Positions 1 through 5,872 of a stretch of DNA of 8,457 nt are shown here, piece by piece. Source of the stretch: Actinomycetes bacterium (GTDB lineage: Bacteria > Actinomycetota > Acidimicrobiia > Acidimicrobiales > Palsa-688); NCBI GenBank assembly GCA_021819345.1, contig JAKARG010000125.1, positions 1 through 8,457 of the forward strand, given 5' to 3'. Under the pieces are notes generated by a model. The model worked only from the letters and a program-made list of their open reading frames with translations, was not told the origin of the DNA and ran no database searches. Position 1 is the first letter of the stretch; each line of letters opens with the position of its first letter. A program made the position numbers and the translations under genes.

Positions 1-956
1 TCACCGCGGTCGGTCTGGCTGACGTAGACGTGCAGGGTCCCAGAGACCACCACCGCATCGAGGAACACCTTCACCGGCTCGGTCACCGCGGCCTGCAGCG
101 GGTGGGTGATCACCGGCATCCTCACCCCCACCATGTCCGACAGCAGCGTCGCGTGCCCGGCGGTGCAGTTGACCACCACCGGCGTCGAGACCCGCCCCCG
201 AGTGGTCTCGACCGCGGTCACCCTGCCCCCGGCGGTGTCGATGCCGAGCACCTCGGTCCGCTGGTGGATCTCCACCCCCCGGGCGTCGGCGCCCCGCGCG
301 TAGCCCCAGTTGACCGCGTCGTGACGGACCGTGCCCCCCGGGGGGTGGTAGAGCGCCCCGAGCACCGGGTAGCGGGTATGGCTCGAGGTGTCGAGGTAGG
401 GGACGATCCTCTTGATCTCCGCCGGCTCGATCACCGACGAGTCGATCCCCTCCAGCTTGTTGACCTCCGCCCGCCACGCCATCGTCCGCAGGGACGCGTC
501 CGAGTGCGCCAGAGTCAGGTGGCCCCGTTGGGAGAACATCACGTTGAAGTTGAGGTCGGCCGAGAGGTGCTCGTAGAGCCTGACCGAGCGGTCGTAGAAG
601 CGCACCCCCTCGGGGGTCAGGTAGTTGGAGCGCACGATCGCAGTGTTCCTGCCCGAGTTGCCCCCGCCCACGTAGCCGCGGTCGAGGACCGCCACCCGGC
701 GCATCCCGTGGTTGACCGCCAGGTAGTAGGCGGTCGCCAGGCCGTGGATCCCCGCTCCGACCACCACCACGTCGTAGCTGGAACGCAGGTCGCACTCCCG
801 CCAGACCCGTGGCCAGGAGCCGTGTCGCATGCCGTGGCGGACCAGCTCGAGCGCCGAGTACCGGGCCGGCCGGCTCACCCGGGAGCCGGCACGGCCACCC
901 GACCTCCCCGACCTCGCCCCCGAGCTGCCCCTGCCCCCGAGCAACGTGTCTCCCAC
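1..956 (-). CDS. soxB: Sarcosine oxidase beta-subunit-like FAD/FMN oxidoreductase, 3' end cut by the window (candidate N-methylglutamate dehydrogenase subunit)
   Basis: The reading frame is open from the left edge and lacks its stop, so the C-terminal quarter is missing. In the family this subunit carries FAD and a covalent FMN and oxidises an N-methyl amine. Numbered from GTG 956, the FAD-binding GAGIHG is at about 67-72, followed by LATAYYL. GNSGRNTAIVRSNYL is typical of SoxB, and RHDAVNWGYARGAD contains His212, which aligns with the covalent-FMN histidine. The frame ends in HVYVSQTDRG, a conserved stretch about three quarters through the family. I chose GTG 956 because GGGAGG lies 8 bases upstream. 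GTG 878 has no clear Shine-Dalgarno but gives an N-terminus (VSRPARYSALELVRHG) closer to family length; the extra 26 residues are Gly/Arg/Ser-rich. The neighbouring GS-like and glutamate-synthase-like genes suggest N-methylglutamate rather than free sarcosine as substrate (inference). The family is certain; the substrate and the start are not. Confidence 0.9.
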   Translation of the reverse strand, partial: MGDTLLGGRGSSGARSGRSGGRAGSRVSRPARYSALELVRHGMRHGSWPRVWRECDLRSSYDVVVVGAGIHGLATAYYLAVNHGMRRVAVLDRGYVGGGNSGRNTAIVRSNYLTPEGVRFYDRSVRLYEHLSADLNFNVMFSQRGHLTLAHSDASLRTMAWRAEVNKLEGIDSSVIEPAEIKRIVPYLDTSSHTRYPVLGALYHPPGGTVRHDAVNWGYARGADARGVEIHQRTEVLGIDTAGGRVTAVETTRGRVSTPVVVNCTAGHATLLSDMVGVRMPVITHPLQAAVTEPVKVFLDAVVVSGTLHVYVSQTDRG

Positions 957-978
957 CCTCAGCGCCTCCCACCCTCAG
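950..978. repeat. Perfect 13-base direct repeat at the start of the SoxB-like gene
   Basis: CTCCCACCCTCAG occurs at 950-962 and again at 966-978 (plus strand), a 16-base period. The copies cover the ribosome-binding site and the first codons from GTG 956. It may be a recent small duplication; no function is evident. Confidence 0.6.
965..970 (-). promoter_or_regulatory. Shine-Dalgarno GGGAGG that decides the GTG 956 start of the SoxB-like gene
   Basis: On the minus strand GGGAGG is followed by eight bases and then GTG at 956. It is the only strong ribosome-binding sequence close to an in-frame start in this gene. It lies in one copy of a 13-base direct repeat; the other copy puts GGGAG five bases before an in-frame TTG at 944, which is a weaker alternative. 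Confidence 0.5.
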
Positions 979-990
979 CCGAACCGACAA

Positions 991-1002
991 CGACTGTAGT
1001 CG
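991..1002. promoter_or_regulatory. Inverted repeat CGACT-N2-AGTCG overlapping the candidate -10
   Basis: The 12-base sequence CGACTGTAGTCG has perfect 5-base arms around a 2-base centre and fully covers the candidate -10 hexamer at 993-998. A protein bound here would block the promoter. The nearest candidate is the XRE-cupin regulator encoded immediately upstream. Binding is inferred, not shown. Confidence 0.35.
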
Positions 1003-1021
1003 AGGCAGGAAACACTGTCCA
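993..1021 (-). promoter_or_regulatory. Candidate sigma-70-type promoter for the SoxB-like gene
   Basis: Reading the minus strand, TGGACA (1021-1016, five of six bases of the -35 consensus) is separated by exactly 17 bases from TACAGT (998-993, four of six bases of the -10 consensus). The predicted transcript would begin near 986, about 30 bases before GTG 956. The site begins just after the stop of the XRE-cupin gene, so the dehydrogenase genes could form a separate transcription unit from the synthase genes. This is a pattern match only. Confidence 0.45.
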
Positions 1022-1024
1022 CCC

Positions 1025-1786
1025 CTAGTGGACCGGGCGACCGGAGGTCGCCGAGGTGTCGTGGGCGATGACCGAGAGGAAGCGGACCGGGGTGCGAGCG
1101 AGGCGGGTCGGCCCGTGGGGCACGCCGCCGTCGAACTGCAGCGCGTCGCCGGGGTGCAGCTCGTAGCGGTCCGCGCCGAAGCCGTACTCGACGACGCCCT
1201 CCAAGGCGTAGAGCAGCTCGACGCCGGAGTGCTGGAAGAGCGGGAACACCTCGTGGGAGTCGGTGAGGGTGACGAGCAGCGGCTCCATGATCCGCTGCGC
1301 GCCGCGCACCCCCCCGAGGGACTGGTAGTGGTGCCCGGCGCGGGTCCCCTTGCGCACGATGTCGATGCCCTGGCCGGCTTTGACCAGCACCGCTCCGTGC
1401 TCCTCCTCGAGGCCCCGGAAGAACGAGGTGAGCGGCACCGAGGTCGCCGCAGCCAGCTTCACGAGGGTCCCGAGGCTGGGCGACGCCTGGGCGTTCTCGA
1501 TCTTCGAGAGCATCCCCTTGGAGATGCCGCTCCGGTCGGCCAGCTGCTCGACGGTGAGGCCGAGCTCTGTCCGGCACTCCCGGACCCGCCGGGCGATCAC
1601 CCACCCTACGGTCGCCTCGGCCAGCTCCAGGGAGGGCTCGGAGCGCCCCGAGGGCTCGGCGAGACCCGCAGGGCCTGCGGTCTCCGAGGGTCCCGCGGTC
1701 CCCGAGGGCTCTGCGGTCTCCGAGGGTCCTGTGGCGGCAGGTCCTTTGCCGGCGGCCGGCGCAGACCGCTTCCGCCTCTGGACCAT
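1025..1786 (-). CDS. XRE-family transcriptional regulator with C-terminal cupin sensor domain
   Basis: This 253-residue protein is a cytoplasmic DNA-binding regulator. Residues 1-60 form a basic start (MVQRRKRS) followed by a hexapeptide repeat linker. An XRE helix-turn-helix spans about 64-120, with LTVEQLADRSGISKGMLSKIEN as its core and PSLGTLVKLAAATSVPL after it. The cupin beta-barrel spans about 165-245, with HSGVELLYALEG (His186, Glu190) and HPGDALQFDGGVPHG (His224) as its two motifs. Proteins of this type usually sense a small amine, amino acid or polyamine and control adjacent catabolic genes. ATG 1786 lies 11 bases after the VOC stop with GGGAG just upstream, so the two genes are probably co-transcribed. 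Its position between the synthase and dehydrogenase genes makes it the likely pathway regulator (inference). The domain call is firm; the ligand and target sites are unknown. Confidence 0.92.
   Translation of the reverse strand: MVQRRKRSAPAAGKGPAATGPSETAEPSGTAGPSETAGPAGLAEPSGRSEPSLELAEATVGWVIARRVRECRTELGLTVEQLADRSGISKGMLSKIENAQASPSLGTLVKLAAATSVPLTSFFRGLEEEHGAVLVKAGQGIDIVRKGTRAGHHYQSLGGVRGAQRIMEPLLVTLTDSHEVFPLFQHSGVELLYALEGVVEYGFGADRYELHPGDALQFDGGVPHGPTRLARTPVRFLSVIAHDTSATSGRPVH
1622..1729. repeat. Six degenerate 18-base tandem units coding a hexapeptide linker in the XRE-cupin regulator
   Basis: On the minus strand this stretch reads as six in-frame units: GPSETA, EPSGTA, GPSETA, GPAGLA, EPSGRS, EPSLEL. 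Units one to three are almost identical in DNA, sharing CCCTCGGAGACCGC or CCCTCGGGGACCGC; the later units have decayed. It lies in the Pro/Ser/Glu-rich segment ahead of the helix-turn-helix, so it adds a flexible arm rather than a folded domain. The unit keeps the frame, so changes in copy number would alter arm length without breaking the gene. Confidence 0.75.
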
Positions 1787-1797
1787 CGGCTCCCAGG

Positions 1798-2142
1798 CTA
1801 CCTGGCCGGGCACACACAGAGCACGGCTCCCCACGGGTCGGCCATCACCGTCCAGGAGGTCCCGGCCTCGGAGACCTCGCCACGGACCGTGGCGCCGAGG
1901 CGGCGGAGGCGCTCGACCGTGCCGGCCGGGTCCTCGACCCTCAGGTCGAGGTGCACCCGGCTCGCCGGCGCCGGTGCTCCTACCTCCTGGAGCACGAGGA
2001 CCGGCCCCACCGTCCCGGCCGGAGGGCCGAGCACCAGGTACGGCGGGCGGCGATAGCGGAGCTCGTAGCCGGCGGCGGCCGCCCAGAAGCGGGCCGCTCC
2101 CTCGGGGTCGCTGCAGTCGAGGGTGACCTCGATGCTCGGCAC
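1798..2142 (-). CDS. Small VOC-superfamily (glyoxalase/bleomycin-resistance-like) protein
   Basis: This 114-residue protein has a single vicinal-oxygen-chelate domain of the glyoxalase-like type common in actinobacteria. It begins VPSIEVTLDCSDPEGAARFW (first half-domain with the FW helix) and continues through a beta strand ending VLVLQEV, then VHLDLRVEDPAGTVERLRRLGA and WTVMADPWGAVLCV (second half-domain). His64 is a plausible metal ligand; the full ligand set is not clear. GTG 2142 is preceded by AGAGGAGAGCA, a reasonable ribosome-binding site, and no ATG alternative fits the fold. It ends 11 bases before the XRE-cupin gene, so the two probably form a transcriptional pair. The substrate cannot be read from sequence. 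A role in handling a small metabolite of the pathway, or binding a ligand for the regulator, is speculation. Confidence 0.85.
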   Translation of the reverse strand: MPSIEVTLDCSDPEGAARFWAAAAGYELRYRRPPYLVLGPPAGTVGPVLVLQEVGAPAPASRVHLDLRVEDPAGTVERLRRLGATVRGEVSEAGTSWTVMADPWGAVLCVCPAR

Positions 2143-2217
2143 TGCTCTCCTCTCCCGCCCGGCCGCCGGCCGCTGCCACCGGGCACCCCGGCACTGTCCA
2201 ACCTGCCGGGCAGCGGC

Positions 2218-2247
2218 GGCCCTGCAGATGTCAGCCCTACAGGTGTC
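2218..2247. repeat. Imperfect 15-base tandem direct repeat upstream of the VOC gene
   Basis: Two adjacent 15-base units (2218-2232 and 2233-2247, plus strand) match at 12 of 15 positions, with core GCCCT-CAG-TGTC. They lie in the 112-base gap between the 149-residue protein and the VOC gene, about 75 bases before GTG 2142. They may be a paired protein-binding site for the VOC/XRE unit. I see no convincing promoter or terminator in the same gap. Confidence 0.35.
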
Positions 2248-2254
2248 GGCCCCG

Positions 2255-2704
2255 TCAGTGCCCGGGGCTCTCCCATCCCTCCGGCGGGCCCGGAGGAGCC
2301 CAGTCCTCCCCGACGGTACGTGAGCCCGCGACCCAGGGTCCGAGCTCGGGCTGGGGGAACTTGGCATGGCGCTCCTTCAGCGCGATGCCGTAGGAGTTGC
2401 CGGACTGGAGGTGCTTGACCAGGACCTTGCGAGCTATCTCGTCCTCCCTCCCGGCGGGGATCGGGAAGTAGATCTTCAGGAACGAGTTCGAGTAGCGGTC
2501 GAAGACCGCCGGGACGCCGTCTTCGACCAGGAGGGTGACGTCCTCCAGCCAGTTGATGTCCCCGCCGGGGGTGGCAGCCAGCAGGTCGACGTCCTCGACC
2601 AGGGAGAGGTCGTGCTGGTAGTCGAAGCTGCGCCCGGCGAGGCGCTCGGCGTCGATCCCGATCGAGCGGTCCGACCCGGTCTCGTAGTTGCTCCTGGTGC
2701 TCAC
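2255..2704 (-). CDS. Unrecognised 149-residue protein translationally linked to the FMN glutamate-synthase-like subunit
   Basis: I do not recognise this family. The protein has no signal peptide, no membrane helix and no cysteine, so it is probably soluble and cytoplasmic. Residues 1-25 are polar. Residues 29-66 are acidic and hydrophobic in alternation (LSLVEDVDLLAA, then INWLEDVTLLVEDG). Residues 67-112 contain FDRYSNSFLKIYFPIPAGRE and KHLQSGNSYGIALKERHAKF, suggesting a small alpha/beta fold. The C-terminal 30 residues are rich in Pro, Gly and Trp and probably extended. GTG 2704 follows the TGA of the upstream gene by two bases, with GGAGG six bases before it, so translation is very likely coupled to the FMN subunit. 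The position suggests an accessory subunit or a dedicated partner of the synthase (inference). The gene is convincing; the function is open. Confidence 0.82.
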   Translation of the reverse strand: MSTRSNYETGSDRSIGIDAERLAGRSFDYQHDLSLVEDVDLLAATPGGDINWLEDVTLLVEDGVPAVFDRYSNSFLKIYFPIPAGREDEIARKVLVKHLQSGNSYGIALKERHAKFPQPELGPWVAGSRTVGEDWAPPGPPEGWESPGH

Positions 2705-2706
2705 CG

Positions 2707-4101
2707 TCAACCTCCGAGCTCGGCAACGTGCTTGGCGAGGAGGGCCTTGATCTCCCCGAGGGCCCGCTCCTCGCTCACCCCCGGCACGTAGTTGGTCCCG
2801 GCGAGGGGGACCTTGGCCATGGCTGCCGCCTCGACGGTCAGCGCGCACAGGTCCTCCGGTTCGAGGCTGTGGATGTCGGTCTTGCCGCAGGCCCGGGCGA
2901 GCATCTGCACCTCGAGGGTCAGGGTGTGCAAGAAGTTGTAGACCCGCTCGGCGGCCTCGTCGACCACGAGGCGCCGGCGCAGCTCGGGGTCCTGGGTGGC
3001 GACCCCGACGGGGCAGCGCCCGGTGTGGCAGTGGTAGCACCGGCCGGCGGGCACCCCGATCGTGCCCTCGTAGTCGGTGACCCCCGGGATCTCCTTGTTG
3101 CAGTTGAGGGCCATGAGCGCCGAGTGGCCGATGGCCACCGCCTTCGCCCCGAGGGCGATGGCCTTGGCGATGTCGCCCCCGTTGCGGATCCCGCCGGCGA
3201 CGACCAGGTCGACCTCGTCGGCGAGGCCGACGTCCTCGAGTGCCCGGCGGGCCTCGGGGATCGCGGCCATGAGCGGGATGCCGGTCTCCTCGGCGGCGAT
3301 GTGCGGGCCGGCGCCGGTCCCTCCCTCGGCTCCGTCCAGGTAGATGATGTCGGGGCCGCACTTGGCCGCCATGCGCACGTCGTCGTAGACCCTCGCGGCG
3401 CCGAGCTTCAGCTGGATCGGGATCCGGTAGTCGGTGGCCTCGCGGATCTCCTGGATCTTGAGCGACAGGTCGTCGGGCCCGAGCCAGTCGGGGTGGCGTG
3501 CCGGGCTGCGCTGGTCGATGCCCGCCGGCAAGGAGCGCATCTCCGCCACCTGCTCGGTGACCTTCTGGCCCATCAGGTGGCCCCCGAGGCCGACCTTGCA
3601 ACCCTGCCCGATGAAGAACTCGCAGGCGTCGGCCAGCATCAGGTGGTGGGGGTTGAAGCCGTAACGGCTCTGGATGCACTGGTAGTACCACTTGGTGGAG
3701 AGGTCGCGCTCGGGGGGGATCATGCCCCCCTCTCCCGAGCAGGTCGCCGTGCCCGCCATCGACGCTCCCTTGGCAAGGGCCATCTTCGCCTCGAGCGACA
3801 GCGCACCAAAGCTCATCCCGGTTATGTAGACCGGGATGTCGAGCTCGATCGGGTTCTTCGCGAAGCGTGCCCCGAGGACCGTCTTGGTCGAGCACTTCTC
3901 CCGGTAGCCCTCGATCACGAAGCGGGTGAGGGTGCCCGGCAGGAACATGAGCTGGTCCCAGTGGGGGATCGGCTTGAACATCGAGAACCCGCGCATCCGG
4001 TACCGGCCGAGCTCGGCCTTCACGTGGATGTCGTCGATCACCGCGGGCGTGAAGATGTTGCTGTGCCCGAGGATGTTGTGCTTGGCCACCTGGTCTTCCA
4101 C
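2707..4101 (-). CDS. mgsC: FMN/[3Fe-4S] glutamate-synthase-like large subunit (candidate N-methylglutamate synthase subunit C)
   Basis: This 464-residue protein corresponds to the FMN-binding synthase domain of glutamate synthase, present here as a separate polypeptide. In the N-methylglutamate pathway it would form N-methylglutamate from 2-oxoglutarate and the amine released from gamma-glutamylmethylamide. Visible features are ITGMSFGALSLEAKMALAKGA at about 93-113, GEGGMIPPE at 123-131, QLKLGAARVYDDV at 230-242, LDGAEGGTGAGP at 255-266 (FMN phosphate region), VVAGGIRNGGDIAKAIALGA at 300-319, and the cluster-binding RCYHCHTGRCPVGVATQD with Cys355, Cys358 and Cys363. GTG 4101 is preceded by a purine-rich GGGAGAGGG and lies 25 bases after the GXGXG-subunit stop. 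The family is certain. The mgsC name rests on gene context; glxD-type names for rhizobial relatives are the alternative. Confidence 0.9.
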   Translation of the reverse strand: MEDQVAKHNILGHSNIFTPAVIDDIHVKAELGRYRMRGFSMFKPIPHWDQLMFLPGTLTRFVIEGYREKCSTKTVLGARFAKNPIELDIPVYITGMSFGALSLEAKMALAKGASMAGTATCSGEGGMIPPERDLSTKWYYQCIQSRYGFNPHHLMLADACEFFIGQGCKVGLGGHLMGQKVTEQVAEMRSLPAGIDQRSPARHPDWLGPDDLSLKIQEIREATDYRIPIQLKLGAARVYDDVRMAAKCGPDIIYLDGAEGGTGAGPHIAAEETGIPLMAAIPEARRALEDVGLADEVDLVVAGGIRNGGDIAKAIALGAKAVAIGHSALMALNCNKEIPGVTDYEGTIGVPAGRCYHCHTGRCPVGVATQDPELRRRLVVDEAAERVYNFLHTLTLEVQMLARACGKTDIHSLEPEDLCALTVEAAAMAKVPLAGTNYVPGVSEERALGEIKALLAKHVAELGG

Positions 4102-4126
4102 CCTGGTTCCCTCTCCCTTGCCCCGG

Positions 4127-4921
4127 CTACAAGATGAGCTTGCGCTCTGCCGGCTCGAGGCTGTCGTAGTTGTAGAGCACCTTCCCGCAGACGAACTTGC
4201 GGAACCCGCTGCTCGGCTGGTCGAAGCCGTACATGCCGAGCTTGCGGTCGAGGACCTCCAGATCGGCTTCGCTCAGCTCCTCCTCGACGCAGTCGATGCC
4301 GAGGTTGGCAACCTTGCCCCCGACGTAGATCGCCCCGTCGTACATCGAGTCGCCGAGGCCGGGACCGGTGTCGCCGCAGATTATCTGGCGCCCCCGCTGC
4401 ATCATGAACCCGGTGAGCAGGCCGGCGTTGCCCCCGACGAGGATCGTCCCGCCCTTTTGGTCGATGCCGGTGCGGGCACCGACGTCGCCGCGGATCACGA
4501 GGTCCCCGCCGCGAAGGGCGGCCCCGGTGAGCGAACCGGCGTTGTGCTCGACGACCACCACCCCCGACATCATGTTCTCGCACACCGACCAGCCGACCCG
4601 CCCGGTGACGGTCACCTCCGGTCCGTCGATGATCCCGAGGCCGAAATAGCCGAGGCTCCCCTCGAAGTGGATGCTGCAGCGCCGCAGGATCCCCACGCCG
4701 AGGCTGTGCTTGGCTCCGGGGTTGCGGACGGTCACGTGCTCGACGCCGCCCTCGTAGAGCAAGCGGCGCAGCTCGAGGTTGATCTGGCGGGTGCTGAGGC
4801 CGGTCGCGTCGAACGACGCCCGGTCGCCGTCTATCTCTGCGACCTTCGGCGCCACGGCGTCGGGCTCGGCGAGCCCCCGGGCGTCGTAGGTCAGCCCACG
4901 TTCGCCGACTACAGAGTCCAT
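4127..4921 (-). CDS. mgsB: GXGXG-domain glutamate-synthase-like subunit (candidate N-methylglutamate synthase subunit B)
   Basis: This 264-residue protein matches the C-terminal GXGXG beta-helix domain of glutamate synthase, the part that packs between the amidotransferase and FMN domains and helps shape the channel for the transferred amine. After a short N-terminal segment (residues 40-58, LSTRQINLELRRLLYEGG), repeated Gly-containing strand turns run from about 65 to 205. Examples are GSLGYFGLGIIDGPEVTVTG, HNAGSLTGAALRGGDLVIRG, ARTGIDQKGGTILVGGNAG and GDTGPGLGDSMYDGAIYVGG. The C-terminal 55 residues (VEEELSEADLEVLDRKLG onwards) form a family-typical tail. ATG 4921 has GGGAGG seven bases upstream and overlaps the end of the amidotransferase gene by 13 bases, implying coupled translation and equal output of the two subunits. 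The family is certain; the pathway name comes from context (glxC-type is the alternative). Confidence 0.9.
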   Translation of the reverse strand: MDSVVGERGLTYDARGLAEPDAVAPKVAEIDGDRASFDATGLSTRQINLELRRLLYEGGVEHVTVRNPGAKHSLGVGILRRCSIHFEGSLGYFGLGIIDGPEVTVTGRVGWSVCENMMSGVVVVEHNAGSLTGAALRGGDLVIRGDVGARTGIDQKGGTILVGGNAGLLTGFMMQRGRQIICGDTGPGLGDSMYDGAIYVGGKVANLGIDCVEEELSEADLEVLDRKLGMYGFDQPSSGFRKFVCGKVLYNYDSLEPAERKLIL

Positions 4922-5838
4922 ACCAGCGCCTCCCGCTCGTAGGGGTCGTAGGTCTCGATCTCGTGGTCGACGATCGCCCGGATGGCGACCTCCTCGGAGG
5001 CGAGGGCGACCATCGACGCGGTCTCGTAGAGCACCAGCGGCTTGGCGGCCATCTCGTCCTTGGCCACGCCGAGGCTGTCCTTGGTGACCACCACGTAGGT
5101 GAACACCCCGTCGAGGTCGTCCAGGCTCTCTTTCACCGCGGTCTCGAGCGAGACCCCGTTGGCGAGCTTCTCGGCCAGGTAGACCGCGATGATCTCCGAG
5201 TCGCACTCCGAAGCGAAGCGGTGCCCGAGGCGCTCGAGGCGCCGCCGCCACTGGTGGTAGTTGGTCAGCTGGCCGTTGTGGACGACCGCCACGTCCCCGA
5301 AGGGGTAGGCCCAGTAGGGGTGGGCGCCGGCGATGTCGACGTCGGACTCGGTGGCCATCCTGACGTGGCCGATGGCGTGGGTGCCACAGAACCTGGCGAG
5401 ACCGTACTGGCGGGAGACCTCCTCGGCGTCGCCCAGGTCCTTCACGATCTCGAGCGAGCTGCCGGCGGAGAGGACCTCGCAGCCGGGGATGTCTTCGACG
5501 TGGTCGACGAGGGACTTGAGGTCTCCGTCGAAGTCGACCGTCGCCCGCAGGGCGTAGTCGGTGGTCCGGTCCACGGTGCCGACGTCTGCGCCGACCTTGG
5601 CCAGGCGGGTCGTCACCTCGTGCAGCCGGCGCTCGAGGTCCTCCTCCCAGCCGATCGAGCCGCGTTCCCGCGGGTCGGCCAGCTTGACCCGCAGCACCAT
5701 GCCCTCCCCGCCCGCGCCGTAGAGGGCGTAGCCGGTCGAGTCGGGGCCACGATGCTTCATCGACTGGAGCATGGCCGTGATCTCCCGGCCGACGTCACCC
5801 GGGCCGTCCCGGTGGATCACGCCTGCAATTCCACACAT
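4909..5838 (-). CDS. mgsA: Class II glutamine amidotransferase subunit (candidate N-methylglutamate synthase subunit A)
   Basis: This 309-residue Ntn-type amidotransferase would hydrolyse the gamma-amide of glutamine or gamma-glutamylmethylamide and pass ammonia or methylamine to the FMN subunit. MCGIAGV at the N-terminus supplies the nucleophile Cys2, exposed after Met removal. HRGPDSTGYALY (29-40), GHVRMATES (157-165, Arg160), VVHNGQLTNY (185-194, Asn188 and Gly189) and CDSEIIAVYLAE (212-223, Asp213) match the glutamine-binding set of the family. Compared with short purF-type domains there is an insert at roughly 50-150, as in other stand-alone GlxB/MgsA proteins. ATG 5838 has a near-perfect AAGGAGGT nine bases upstream. 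It follows the ligase gene after 34 bases and overlaps the next gene by 13. All catalytic residues appear intact. Whether the amide used is glutamine or a methylamide cannot be read from sequence. Confidence 0.92.
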   Translation of the reverse strand: MCGIAGVIHRDGPGDVGREITAMLQSMKHRGPDSTGYALYGAGGEGMVLRVKLADPRERGSIGWEEDLERRLHEVTTRLAKVGADVGTVDRTTDYALRATVDFDGDLKSLVDHVEDIPGCEVLSAGSSLEIVKDLGDAEEVSRQYGLARFCGTHAIGHVRMATESDVDIAGAHPYWAYPFGDVAVVHNGQLTNYHQWRRRLERLGHRFASECDSEIIAVYLAEKLANGVSLETAVKESLDDLDGVFTYVVVTKDSLGVAKDEMAAKPLVLYETASMVALASEEVAIRAIVDHEIETYDPYEREALVWTL

Positions 5839-5847
5839 ATCTCGGAT

Positions 5848-5855
5848 ACCTCCTT
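5848..5855 (-). promoter_or_regulatory. Near-perfect Shine-Dalgarno AAGGAGGT of the amidotransferase gene
   Basis: AAGGAGGT on the minus strand stands nine bases before ATG 5838, inside the 34-base gap after the ligase stop. It is the strongest ribosome-binding sequence in the window and fixes the start, placing the catalytic Cys at residue 2 as the family requires. Confidence 0.75.
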
Positions 5856-5872
5856 GGTGCCCCGCCAGCAGC

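Noticed and set aside
1..990. Minus-strand open frame of 329 codons overlapping the SoxB-like gene
   Set aside because: It is an Arg/Gly/Pro-rich shadow in another frame. The frame with GAGIHG, GRNTAIVRSNYL and RHDAVNWGYARGAD is clearly the coding one.
1622..1729. CRISPR-like or minisatellite non-coding array
   Set aside because: The 18-base units are contiguous without spacers and are in frame within the XRE-cupin gene, so it is a coding repeat.
2143..2254. Intrinsic terminator between the 149-residue gene and the VOC gene
   Set aside because: Only short GC arms with 1 to 3 base loops and no T-tract are present, so no convincing hairpin could be supported.
2255..3895. Minus-strand 546-codon frame running through both the FMN subunit and the 149-residue protein
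   Set aside because: Only its last 149 codons are real. The earlier part is an out-of-frame shadow of the FMN subunit, so this is not a fusion protein.
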